This document shows positions 7,426-14,718 of a stretch of DNA of 14,740 nt, in pieces; within the stretch, counting starts at the first letter, position 1, and each line of letters begins with the position of its first letter. A model generated the notes under the pieces. The model did no database searches. It had not been told where the DNA came from and was given only the letters and a program-made list of their open reading frames with translations. Made by a program: the position numbers and the translations under genes. Origin of the DNA: Betaproteobacteria bacterium (GTDB taxonomy: Bacteria > Pseudomonadota > Gammaproteobacteria > Burkholderiales > SG8-41); contig JANYDM010000200.1 of NCBI GenBank assembly GCA_025363575.1, forward strand, positions 1 to 14,740. The letters run 5' to 3'.

Positions 7426-8021
7426 CGCGCCGCCCCCATGCACGCTTCGACGCACTCGCGCAGGCTCTGCATGCCGCGCCGCACCCACGTCTTGACCGTA
7501 CCCAGCGGCGTGCGCAAATGCGCGGCGAGATCGCCGTGACTGAGGCCATGGTCGTAGGCGAGCACCAGCGCCTGCCGCTCGTTCGCTTTCAATTCGGCCA
7601 GGCAGTCGCGCAGCCATTGCGCCGCGCGGCGCTTATCCTCGTTTTCTTCGACGCTGGGGCTCCAGTCGAACAGGCGATCGAGCACCCCGTCAGGCTGGTC
7701 GTCCGCCGCGGCATGGTAGGAATCCACACGCGACACGTCGTGGCTGCTGCGCACGTCGATGGCGCGGTTGCGCACGATCGCGACCATCCACGCCACCGGC
7801 TGGTTGGCGAACGGGTCGAAACCCGTCGCCGCGCGCCAGATCGAAGCGAAGCTGTCGTGCAGCACTTCCTCGGCGAGTTCGCGCCGGCCGACCACGCGCT
7901 GCGCGACGCCGAGCAGCAACGGGGCACAAGCTTTGTACAACTGCTCAAAGGCGCCCGCCGAGCCGTCGTCGCGCGCCGCGGTCCGCAGCAGCAGCCTTTT
8001 TATTTCCTGGTCATCGAGCAT
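7422..8021 (-). CDS. ECF-type sigma-70 family RNA polymerase sigma factor
   Basis: This 199-residue protein has only the two domains of ECF sigma factors. Sigma-2 spans about 25-95 (FEQLYKACAPLLL, EEVLHDSFASIWR, then WMVAIVRNRAIDVRR-like) and contacts the -10 element. Sigma-4 spans about 138-190 with a helix-turn-helix (HGDLAAHLRTPLGTVKTWVRRG) for the -35 element. The ATG at 8021 has AGGA eight bases upstream and begins MLDDQEIKRLL, as expected for SigK-like members; open frame continuing to 9245 is antisense to the methyltransferase gene. It is paired with an RskA-like anti-sigma factor by a 4-base overlap and faces the lipid operon across a 201-base spacer. Matching promoters on both sides suggest autoregulation. 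Confidence 0.94.
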   Translation of the reverse strand: MLDDQEIKRLLLRTAARDDGSAGAFEQLYKACAPLLLGVAQRVVGRRELAEEVLHDSFASIWRAATGFDPFANQPVAWMVAIVRNRAIDVRSSHDVSRVDSYHAAADDQPDGVLDRLFDWSPSVEENEDKRRAAQWLRDCLAELKANERQALVLAYDHGLSHGDLAAHLRTPLGTVKTWVRRGMQSLRECVEACMGAAR

Positions 8022-8064
8022 GTCATGGTTCCTGGGGGGCGCCGTCACGGCCCGCTGTCTGTTG

Positions 8065-8090
8065 ATACGGACAAGACCGCCCGTTGGATG
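8065..8090 (-). promoter_or_regulatory. Putative ECF-sigma promoter for the sigma/anti-sigma operon
   Basis: On the minus strand CATCC (8090-8086) is followed after 16 bases by CGTAT (8069-8065). The wider match CACATCCAA-N13-CCGTAT is identical in bases and spacing to the divergent site at 8123-8150. The CGT-type -10 and 16-base spacing suit ECF sigma factors. Transcription would start near 8058, about 37 bases before the sigma ATG, consistent with autoregulation. Confidence 0.7.
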
Positions 8091-8124
8091 TGCCCTGCCG
8101 TCCCGTGCGCCGCCGATACCGCCA

Positions 8125-8150
8125 CATCCAATCCGGATGGACGCCCGTAT
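8125..8150 (+). promoter_or_regulatory. Putative ECF-sigma promoter for the lipid-modification operon
   Basis: CATCC (8125-8129), 16 bases, then CGTAT (8146-8150) on the plus strand, within the longer shared pattern CACATCCAA-N13-CCGTAT. It is the mirror copy of the site at 8065-8092. Transcription would start near 8157, leaving a leader of about 65 bases before the methyltransferase ATG at 8223. No sigma-70 promoter of comparable quality was seen in this spacer. Confidence 0.7.
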
Positions 8151-8222
8151 ACCAGTCACACGCCCCGTAATCGCCAGCGGGCGGCCCCAGCAACGAAACG
8201 CATTTTGCCACGGAGCAGAGCG

Positions 8223-9269
8223 ATGAACGATAAAACCAACCTTGCCATTAGCTGGATCGAGCAGGGCATGGTGCCGGATTCGGTCATACGTGCCGGTATC
8301 CGGCGCCTGGTCAGACAACGCCTGACCGAGATCAGGGCTGACGACGCCGAAGCGGCCGCGGAATCGAGCGCAACCTTCGCCGCCAGCCTGCGTGACGCGC
8401 CAATCGCCGTATTGCCGGACAAGGCCAATGAACAGCACTACGAAGTGCCCGCCCCGTTTTTTGCGGCAGTGCTGGGCCCGCATCGCAAGTACAGCTCGTG
8501 CTGGTGGCCCCAAGGCATAGACACCCTCGAGCATGCGGAGTCTTTCGCCCTGAACGCGACTAGTGACCGCGCCGGACTGGCCAACGGCCAGGACATACTC
8601 GAGCTGGGCTGCGGCTGGGGCTCGCTCACCCTGTGGATGGCGGGCCACTACCCGGGCAGCCGCATCACCGCGGTCTCCAATTCGCAGTCGCAGCGAGCCT
8701 ATATAGAAGGCGAGGCGGCACGGCGCGGCTACGCGAACGTGCGCGTGGTCACGCACGACATGAACCGCTTCGACATCGAACAGCAATTCGACCGCGTTGT
8801 GTCGGTCGAGATGTTTGAGCACATGCGCAACTGGCCCGTGCTCTTCAAGCGCGTGAGCGGCTGGCTCAAGCCGGGCGGGCGTTTTTTCATGCATGTATTC
8901 GTGCACCGCTCGACGCCGTACCTGTTTGTCGAGCGCGACGCCAGCGACTGGATGAGCCGCCATTTTTTTGCCGGCGGCATGATGCCAGACGACAATCTTG
9001 CGCTGCACTTCCAGGACGATCTTCGCATCGTCCGGCGCTGGCGCTGGGACGGCACCCACTACGAGCGCACCGCCAACGCGTGGCTCGCGAACATGGACCG
9101 GCGGCGCACCGCCGTATGGCCGCTGCTCGAAGCGACCTACGGCAAAGAGCACGCGCTGCAATGGTGGATGCGCTGGCGCATTTTCTTCATGTCGTGCGCC
9201 GAGCTGTTCGGCTTTGAGAACGGCCAGCAGTGGTGGGTCAGCCACTATCTCTTCGAGCGCCGCGCGTGA
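8223..9269 (+). CDS. SAM-dependent methyltransferase, Cfa family, coclaurine N-methyltransferase-like subgroup
   Basis: The 348-residue protein belongs to the cyclopropane fatty acid synthase superfamily. The SAM-binding motif I is LELGCGWGS (126-134), and HYEVP with YSSCWW (90-95) precedes it as in Cfa enzymes. It lacks part of the N-terminal lipid-binding domain of E. coli Cfa (382 residues). Its N-terminus (VIRAGIRRLVRQRL) and C-terminus (AELFGFENGQQWWVSHYLF) instead resemble plant coclaurine N-methyltransferase. Glu196, Glu199 and His200 in SVEMFEHM match that family's catalytic E-x-x-E-H. Likely role here: methylating unsaturated acyl chains of phospholipids (inference from neighbours). 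ATG 8223 has GGAG seven bases upstream; the frame upstream overlaps the sigma gene antisense. It is the first gene of the operon, behind an ECF-like promoter. Confidence 0.9.
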   Translation: MNDKTNLAISWIEQGMVPDSVIRAGIRRLVRQRLTEIRADDAEAAAESSATFAASLRDAPIAVLPDKANEQHYEVPAPFFAAVLGPHRKYSSCWWPQGIDTLEHAESFALNATSDRAGLANGQDILELGCGWGSLTLWMAGHYPGSRITAVSNSQSQRAYIEGEAARRGYANVRVVTHDMNRFDIEQQFDRVVSVEMFEHMRNWPVLFKRVSGWLKPGGRFFMHVFVHRSTPYLFVERDASDWMSRHFFAGGMMPDDNLALHFQDDLRIVRRWRWDGTHYERTANAWLANMDRRRTAVWPLLEATYGKEHALQWWMRWRIFFMSCAELFGFENGQQWWVSHYLFERRA

Positions 9270-9850
9270 ACGCCGTCCACACCGGCGGCAGAGTCGCGGT
9301 CACGCCGACCACAGCCGGCATGATCTTCAACTTCGTCGCGTTCCAGATCGGCTGGTTCGCTTGCGTGCTCGGCGCCGCGCACGGTCAGCCGTGGACGGGC
9401 GTCGTGATCGCCGCGGCGGTGGTCGCAGTGCATGCGGCACGCGCGGCGCTGCCGGCGCCGGAACTCAAGCTGGTGGCGATAGCGCTTGTGACTGGCGCGG
9501 TGTGGGACAGCGCATTGGCATCGCTCGGCTGGATCGATTTCACGGCGGGCACTTTGGTCTCGGGCATCGCACCGCCGTGGATAATCGCGCTATGGGCGTT
9601 GTTCGCGACGACGCTCAACATTTCACTCGACTGGCTCAAAGGCCGCTGGCTCGCGGCTGCACTGTTCGGCGCCATCGGCGGCCCGCTTTCGTACTGGGCG
9701 GGCGTGCGCCTCGGAGCAGTCGTGTTCGTCGAGCCCGTGCCGGCGCTGATTGCGCTGGGCGTCGGCTGGGCGGTCATAACGCCGCTGCTGTTGCTGCTGG
9801 CGAAACACTTAGACGGCATTCACGCCGTGCGCGGAGGCACGGGCGCATGA
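9266..9850 (+). CDS. DUF2878 family membrane protein
   Basis: This protein of about 194 residues is almost entirely hydrophobic helices: roughly MIFNFVAFQIGWFACVLGAA, then WTGVVIAAAVVAV, LKLVAIALVTGAV, PPWIIALWALFATTL, a helix near RWLAAALFGAIGG, and a last one in LIALGVGWAVITPLLLLLA. That gives about six membrane segments in the inner membrane. The family has no known reaction and is regularly found next to Cfa-type genes. The GTG at 9266 overlaps the methyltransferase stop (GTGA), the preferred start; an ATG at 9320 would still keep all membrane helices. It may assist lipid modification or transport, but this rests only on context. Confidence 0.85.
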   Translation: MNAVHTGGRVAVTPTTAGMIFNFVAFQIGWFACVLGAAHGQPWTGVVIAAAVVAVHAARAALPAPELKLVAIALVTGAVWDSALASLGWIDFTAGTLVSGIAPPWIIALWALFATTLNISLDWLKGRWLAAALFGAIGGPLSYWAGVRLGAVVFVEPVPALIALGVGWAVITPLLLLLAKHLDGIHAVRGGTGA

Positions 9851-10632
9851 TCGACTTGCCGGACACCGTGTTCACCGCAACCTGCGGACTGGCCGCGGCA
9901 CTCATGCTGGCCATCGCGACCTGGATCGTCAGTCTCAGCAAGCGCGACGTCAGCATCGTCGACAGTATTTGGTCGCTGCTCATTGTGCTCAGTGCAGCCG
10001 TCTACGCGGTCAAGCTGCCGGCAACCGGCCCGCGGACCTGCGTGGTGCTCGCGCTGGCCGGCGTGTGGGCGGCGCGGCTCGCGGGCTACATCACCTGGCG
10101 CAACCGGGGCGAGCCCGAAGACCATCGGTATCAGGCCATCCGCAAGCGCAACCAGCCGAATTTCGAATGGAAAAGCCTCTACCTGGTGTTCGGCCTGCAG
10201 GCGGTGCTCGCGTGGATAGTCTCGCTGCCGCTGCTGGCCGCGTTCACAGATCCGCGTCCGCTCAACACGCTCGACGCGATCGGCATTGCAGTCGTGGTAT
10301 TCGGCTGCGCGTTCGAAACCACCGGTGATTGGCAGCTCGCGCGATTCAAAGCCGACGTGAAAAACCGCGGCGAGGTCATGGACCGCGGGCTTTGGCGCTA
10401 CACGCGCCATCCGAATTACTTCGGCGAATTCTGCACATGGTGGGGCTTCTATCTCATCGGACTCGCCGCCCACGGCTGGTGGACACTGCTGTCGCCGCTT
10501 TTGATGTCGGTGCTGCTGCTGAAAGTTTCCGGCGTCGCGCTGCTTGAAAAAGATATCGGCGAGCGGCGCCCGGCCTACCGCGAGTACATCACCCGCACCA
10601 GCGCGTTCTTTCCCGGGCCGCCGAAAAAATGA
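9847..10632 (+). CDS. DUF1295 membrane protein (steroid 5-alpha-reductase/ICMT-like fold)
   Basis: The 261-residue integral membrane protein belongs to DUF1295, related to 3-oxo-5-alpha-steroid 4-dehydrogenases, sterol reductases and isoprenylcysteine methyltransferases. The diagnostic C-terminal signature is WRYTRHPNYFGEF (183-195), followed by EKDIGERRPAYREYITRTSAFFP (about 234-256). In sterol reductases this part binds NADPH; in ICMT it binds SAM. About six or seven membrane helices are visible. Its ATG overlaps the previous stop (ATGA). In this operon it could reduce a lipid double bond or intermediate, using NADPH, which is inference from fold. Direct evidence for substrate is lacking. 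Confidence 0.88.
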   Translation: MIDLPDTVFTATCGLAAALMLAIATWIVSLSKRDVSIVDSIWSLLIVLSAAVYAVKLPATGPRTCVVLALAGVWAARLAGYITWRNRGEPEDHRYQAIRKRNQPNFEWKSLYLVFGLQAVLAWIVSLPLLAAFTDPRPLNTLDAIGIAVVVFGCAFETTGDWQLARFKADVKNRGEVMDRGLWRYTRHPNYFGEFCTWWGFYLIGLAAHGWWTLLSPLLMSVLLLKVSGVALLEKDIGERRPAYREYITRTSAFFPGPPKK

Positions 10633-11273
10633 ACGCCATGTGTGCATCGCTCCTTCGCGCGTGCGGCGTTGCTGTGCTGCTGGCGAGCTTGCCGGCAGCC
10701 GCGCAGACGCGCGCGTGGGACTTCCAGGTTTTCCTTAATGATGCACCCATCGGCTATCACCGCTTTGCGCTGTCTGGCGAAGGCGCCGCGCGTGAAATGA
10801 AAATCGAGGCGCGCTTCGAAGTCAAAGCGTTGTTCATCACCGTCTTCCGATATGCGCATGACGCGAAAGAAAGCTGGCGCGGCAACTGCCTCGACAGTCT
10901 TACCGCGCGCACCAACGACGACGGCACATCGCTCGCGGCCGACGCAACTCGAGACGGTGAGCGCCTGGCCGTCACCGCCACGAGGGGACGTACGGTGCTC
11001 GACGGTTGCGTGATGAGTTTCGCCTACTGGAATCCCGAGATGCTGCGCCAGTCGCGCCTGCTGAACGCGCAGACCGGCGAGTACGAGACGGTAAAAATTG
11101 CCGCGCTCGGCGACGAGACCATCGCGGTGCGCAGTGCGCAGGTGGCGGCCAGGCACTACCGCATCAGCGGCGCCAAAAACCCGATCGATCTCTGGTACTC
11201 CGGCAATAACGAATGGCTCGCGCTCGAATCGACGGTCGAGGGCGGACGACGTCTGCGCTACCAGCTCAAATGA
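10629..11273 (+). CDS. Secreted DUF6134-like (DUF3108-like) protein
   Basis: This 214-residue product has a signal peptide (SLLRACGVAVLLASLPAAA, probable cleavage after Ala25) and a mature beta-rich domain. The mature part opens DFQVFLNDAPIGYHRFAL and ends NPIDLWYSGNNEWLALESTVEGGRRLRYQL, a layout typical of small periplasmic proteins of the DUF6134/DUF3108 type. No catalytic motif was recognised. It is likely periplasmic and could bind lipid or a carrier. The ATG overlaps the previous stop (ATGA); a second ATG three codons later is possible. Family assignment is from memory of similar loci, and function is unknown. Confidence 0.75.
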   Translation: MNAMCASLLRACGVAVLLASLPAAAQTRAWDFQVFLNDAPIGYHRFALSGEGAAREMKIEARFEVKALFITVFRYAHDAKESWRGNCLDSLTARTNDDGTSLAADATRDGERLAVTATRGRTVLDGCVMSFAYWNPEMLRQSRLLNAQTGEYETVKIAALGDETIAVRSAQVAARHYRISGAKNPIDLWYSGNNEWLALESTVEGGRRLRYQLK

Positions 11274-11827
11274 ACCGGCACCAGAGGAAACCCATGACGC
11301 TTGCCTTTCTGCTCACCGGTATGGTGGCCATCGCGCTGCTGCTCGCCGCCTGCCGGCAGCCATCGGCGCCGCTGGCGACCGTGCAGCACGTCGACCTTCC
11401 GCGCTTCATGGGCGACTGGTACGTGATCGCCAATATTCCGACCTTCATCGAGACAGGCGCGCACAACGCAATCGAGTCGTACCGGCTTGCCGGCGACGGC
11501 AGCATAGCGACCACCTTCACATTCAACGCCGATGGCTTTGACGGCAAGCGCAAGACCTATACGCCGCGCGGGTTCGTCGTCGACCGCGCCACGAACGCGC
11601 TGTGGGGCATGCGGTTCATCTGGCCGATCAAGGCCGACTATCGCATCACCTATCTGGCCGCCGACTACAGCCAGACGATCGTCAGCCGGCAACAGCGCGA
11701 CTACGTGTGGATCATGGCGCGCACGCCCGCTATTCCAGATACCGATTACCAGCGCCTGCTCAAGCTTGTCGGCGAGCAGGGTTACGACGTGAAACTTGTC
11801 CGGAAGGTACCGCAGCAATGGAAATAA
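11270..11827 (+). CDS. Blc-type bacterial lipocalin lipoprotein
   Basis: The product is a lipocalin like E. coli Blc: an eight-strand barrel that binds fatty acids or lysophospholipids, anchored in the envelope. The lipocalin GxW signature is FMGDWYVIANIP, and DYSQTIVSRQQRDYVWIMARTP is the second conserved stretch. A lipobox LAAC gives the acylated Cys (residue 28 from this start). ATG 11270 overlaps the previous stop (ATGA) and gives the positively charged n-region (NRHQRK) that a signal peptide needs; ATG 11294 has a better ribosome site (AGAGGA at 11283-11288) but would lack those charges and give 177 residues. Position among lipid enzymes suggests it shuttles modified or damaged lipid (inference). 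Confidence 0.88.
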   Translation: MNRHQRKPMTLAFLLTGMVAIALLLAACRQPSAPLATVQHVDLPRFMGDWYVIANIPTFIETGAHNAIESYRLAGDGSIATTFTFNADGFDGKRKTYTPRGFVVDRATNALWGMRFIWPIKADYRITYLAADYSQTIVSRQQRDYVWIMARTPAIPDTDYQRLLKLVGEQGYDVKLVRKVPQQWK

Positions 11828-12777
11828 CGAACACACGGCCGCTGCGCGCCACTTCATGGCGCAGCATTGTTTGCTGGTTCGACAACGACGCCGGCGCAGT
11901 TGCCGGCGCGGCCGGCGGTCGGCGCATCGACTGGCCACGGGTCGCGCCGTTCATTGCGCTGCATCTGAGCTGCCTCGCCGCGCTATGGGTCGGCGTCAGC
12001 ACGGCGGCTGTCCTGGTCGCGGCAGGACTTTACGCACTGCGCATGTTTGCGATCACTGCTTTCTACCACCGCTATTTTTCGCATTGCGCCTTTCGCACTT
12101 CGCGCGCCGCGCAGTTCCTGTTCGCGCTGCTCGGCGCCGCCAGCGTGCAGCGCGGCCCTTTGTGGTGGGCGTCGCATCATCGCCATCATCACGCGCAATC
12201 GGATGCGCCCGGCGATGCGCACTCGCCGCGCCAGCACGGTTTTCTATGGAGCCACATGGGCTGGTTCCTCGCCCGCGAGAACTTCGCGGCGCGGCTCGCC
12301 CGGGTGCCCGACCTCGCGCGGTTTCCCGAGCTGCGCTTTCTCGATCGTTACGATGTGCTGGTACCCGCGGCGCTCGCCATCGCGCTCTATGGCGCGGGTG
12401 CCCTGTTCGAGCAATTCGAGCCTGCGTTGGGCACCAATGGCTGGCAGCTCGTCGTATGGGGTTTTTGCATATCGACGGTCGCGCTGTATCACGCGACGTT
12501 TACCACCAATTCGCTGGCGCACCGCTATGGCCGCCGGCGTTATGCGACGCGCGACGACTCGCGCAACAACGCATGGCTCGCCGTGCTCACGTTCGGCGAA
12601 GGCTGGCACAACAACCACCATCATTTTCCGGGCGCGGCGCGCCAGGGATTTTTCTGGTGGGAAATCGACCTCACCTATTACGGCCTGCGGCTGCTCGCCG
12701 CGCTCGGCATCATATGGGATCTGAAGCCGGTGCCCGCAGCCCTGTTGCGCGCGCACCGCACGGCGGAGGTCGCATGA
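11818..12777 (+). CDS. Acyl-CoA/acyl-lipid fatty acid desaturase
   Basis: The 319-residue membrane enzyme is a di-iron desaturase of the stearoyl-CoA (delta-9) type, which uses O2 and an electron donor to put a double bond in an acyl chain. The three histidine boxes are present: HRYFSH (84-89), HRHHH (121-125) and HNNHHH (264-269), plus the fourth His in NSLAH (235). Hydrophobic helices lie around 42-80, 98-112 and 180-225. The ATG at 11818 overlaps the lipocalin stop by ten bases, with GGAAGG ten bases upstream. The next gene overlaps its stop. It could supply the unsaturated substrate for the methyltransferase in the same operon (inference); regiospecificity is unknown. Confidence 0.93.
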   Translation: MEITNTRPLRATSWRSIVCWFDNDAGAVAGAAGGRRIDWPRVAPFIALHLSCLAALWVGVSTAAVLVAAGLYALRMFAITAFYHRYFSHCAFRTSRAAQFLFALLGAASVQRGPLWWASHHRHHHAQSDAPGDAHSPRQHGFLWSHMGWFLARENFAARLARVPDLARFPELRFLDRYDVLVPAALAIALYGAGALFEQFEPALGTNGWQLVVWGFCISTVALYHATFTTNSLAHRYGRRRYATRDDSRNNAWLAVLTFGEGWHNNHHHFPGAARQGFFWWEIDLTYYGLRLLAALGIIWDLKPVPAALLRAHRTAEVA

Positions 12778-14045
12778 AGATTGCCGTCATCGGCAGCGGC
12801 ATTGCGGGCAACGTCGTCGCGCACAAATTGCATCGCGAGCACGACATCACCGTGTTCGAGGCGGCGGCCCATATCGGCGGCCACACGCATACTCATACGG
12901 TCGAATTCCAGGGCGAGCGCCATGAAATCGATACCGGGTTCATCGTGTTCAACGACTGGACGTATCCGAACTTCATCGCGCTGCTCGACGAGCTCGGCGT
13001 CGCATCGCAGCCGAGCGCGATGAGTTTCAGCGTAAAAAACGAAGCGAGCGGGCTCGAGTACAACGGCACCTCGCTCAACACGCTGTTCGCGCAGCGCCGC
13101 AATCTGCTGCGGCCGGCCTTTCACCGCATGGTCCGCGACATTCTGCGCTTCAATCGCGAGGCGCCCGCACTGCTCGACACCCGGTCTGATGCCAGTCTCG
13201 GCGATTACCTCGCGGACGGCGCCTACTCGCGCGAATTCATCCGCGATTACCTGGTGCCGATGGGCGCCGCGATCTGGTCGACCGACCCGGCGCGCATGCT
13301 CGATTTCCCCGCGCGTTACTTCGTGCGCTTTTTCGCGAACCACGGCATGCTTTCGGTCGATGCGCGGCCGCAATGGCGCGCGATCCGCGGCGGCTCGGCG
13401 CGCTACGTCGAAAAACTCGTCGCGCCGTTTCGCAGCCGGATTCTTCTCGATGCGCCCGTTGAATCGATCCGGCGCCTGCCCGAGGGCGTGCTCGTCAAGG
13501 CGCGCGGCGCCGAACCCCGGCGCTTCGACCAGGTGTTCCTCGCCTGTCATGCGGACCAGGCCCTCGGCATGCTGACCGATGCCACGGCGCTCGAACGCGA
13601 AGTGCTCGGCGTTATCCCCTATCAGGAAAACGAAGTCGTGCTGCACACCGACACGGCACTGCTGCCGCGCACGCGGCTGGCGTGGGCCGCCTGGAACTAC
13701 CATGTTTTGGCCGGGCGGGACGCACCGGTCGCGTTGACCTACAACATGAACATCCTGCAATCGCTGCGGTCGAAAACAACCTTCTGCGTCACGCTCAACC
13801 GCACCCACAAGATCGACCCGCGCAAGATCATCAAGCGCCTGACTTACCACCATCCGCTCTACACGCCCGCGGGCGTCGCGGCGCAGGCGCGCCAGCACGA
13901 AGTGAACGGCGTCGACCGCACGTACTTCTGCGGCGCGTACTGGCGGTTCGGTTTTCACGAAGACGGGGTGGTCAGCGCCCTCAACGCCCTCGAAGATTTT
14001 GCCCGCACCCGCCATGCACAGCGCGATCTATCACGGGTCGCTTAG
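12774..14045 (+). CDS. FAD-dependent oxidoreductase, amine-oxidase/phytoene-desaturase superfamily
   Basis: This 423-residue flavoprotein opens with the FAD-binding IAVIGSGIAG (Gly7, Gly9, Gly12), then Glu29 at the end of beta-2 (TVFEA) and the GG-doublet with IGGHTHT (34-40). The closing TYFCGAYWRFGFHEDGVVSAL (383-403) is the C-terminal FAD motif common in this group, next to DUF1365 and Cfa genes. Relatives include phytoene desaturases and the flavoproteins annotated near cyclopropane fatty acid genes. ATG 12774 overlaps the desaturase stop (ATGA), with GGAGGT four bases upstream. A plausible role is flavin-dependent oxidation of a methylated acyl chain, as proposed for UfaD in furan fatty acid synthesis. 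This comparison is from memory and the step is not proven. Confidence 0.9.
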   Translation: MKIAVIGSGIAGNVVAHKLHREHDITVFEAAAHIGGHTHTHTVEFQGERHEIDTGFIVFNDWTYPNFIALLDELGVASQPSAMSFSVKNEASGLEYNGTSLNTLFAQRRNLLRPAFHRMVRDILRFNREAPALLDTRSDASLGDYLADGAYSREFIRDYLVPMGAAIWSTDPARMLDFPARYFVRFFANHGMLSVDARPQWRAIRGGSARYVEKLVAPFRSRILLDAPVESIRRLPEGVLVKARGAEPRRFDQVFLACHADQALGMLTDATALEREVLGVIPYQENEVVLHTDTALLPRTRLAWAAWNYHVLAGRDAPVALTYNMNILQSLRSKTTFCVTLNRTHKIDPRKIIKRLTYHHPLYTPAGVAAQARQHEVNGVDRTYFCGAYWRFGFHEDGVVSALNALEDFARTRHAQRDLSRVA

Positions 14046-14718
14046 GCACCGGCGATTTGCGCCGCGCGCGCACGCGTTCCGCTACCCGCTGTTCATGGTG
14101 TATCTGGACCTCGCCGAGCTTGACACAGTCTTCCGCGGACGCTGGCTGTGGTCGACCCGGCGCCGGGCGCTCGCGCGCTTCGACCGCGCCGACCACCTCG
14201 GCGACCCAGCGGTGCCGCTCGACCGCGCGGTGCGCGATCTAGTCGAGGAACGCACCGGACGCCGCCCGGCGGGCGCTGTCCGCCTGCTCACGCATCTGCG
14301 CTATTTCGGCCATTGCTTCAATCCGGTGAGTTTCTATTACTGCTTCGATGCCGGCGACACGTGCATCGAGGCTATCGTCGCCGAAGTCAACAACACGCCG
14401 TGGGGCGAGCGTCACTGCTATTTGCTAAGCAATCCGCATCAGTCGGTCGCCGGCAGGCATCAACGCTATCGCAGCGAGAAGGCGTTTCACGTGTCGCCTT
14501 TTATGCCGATGGAACTTGGCTATGAGTGGGGCTTGAGCACGCCGGGACGGCAACTCAATGTCCACATGGCGCTTGCGCGTACTGACGCGGCCAGGCAAAA
14601 AATATTCGATGCAACGATGCGACTGCAGCGCGCGCCCATCACCGGCTGGCGCCTGGCCGGCATGTTGGCCCGCTTTCCGTTGATGACTGTCGGCGACCGA
14701 TTGATGCGGATTGCTTAG
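14014..14718 (+). CDS. DUF1365 family protein, apparent C-terminal truncation
   Basis: The 234-residue product shows the DUF1365 hallmarks: MHSAIYHGSLRHRRF start, FNPVSFYYC (102-110), EVNNTPWGERHCY (124-136) and FHVSPFMPM (158-166). The family is found with Cfa-like and flavin genes and has no settled reaction; UfaO of the furan fatty acid pathway may belong nearby (uncertain). ATG 14014 overlaps the flavoprotein by 32 bases and matches the family N-terminus, so it is preferred over a TTG at 13999. Normal members continue after RFPLMT with a conserved helix (about KVxAxIYWQALRLW). Here the frame turns into VGDRLMRIA and stops, because the DNA becomes an inverted copy of 14403-14465. The C-terminus given is therefore probably not native. 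Confidence 0.85.
   Translation: MHSAIYHGSLRHRRFAPRAHAFRYPLFMVYLDLAELDTVFRGRWLWSTRRRALARFDRADHLGDPAVPLDRAVRDLVEERTGRRPAGAVRLLTHLRYFGHCFNPVSFYYCFDAGDTCIEAIVAEVNNTPWGERHCYLLSNPHQSVAGRHQRYRSEKAFHVSPFMPMELGYEWGLSTPGRQLNVHMALARTDAARQKIFDATMRLQRAPITGWRLAGMLARFPLMTVGDRLMRIA

Noticed and set aside
8125..8139. CATCC-N5-GGATG inverted repeat as a repressor operator
   Set aside because: The left half is better explained as the -35 of an ECF promoter, because the same element with the same -10 spacing occurs facing the other way, where the GGATG partner is absent.
8022..9245. Possible N-terminal extension of the sigma factor to over 600 residues
   Set aside because: The added part is antisense to the methyltransferase and crosses both predicted promoters; the ECF domain starts normally at 8021 with its own ribosome site.
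12678..14015. Long open frame of 445 codons on the minus strand
   Set aside because: It is antisense to the flavoprotein gene, which has clear FAD motifs; high GC leaves long open shadow frames. The translated sequence is rich in Arg and His without recognisable domains.
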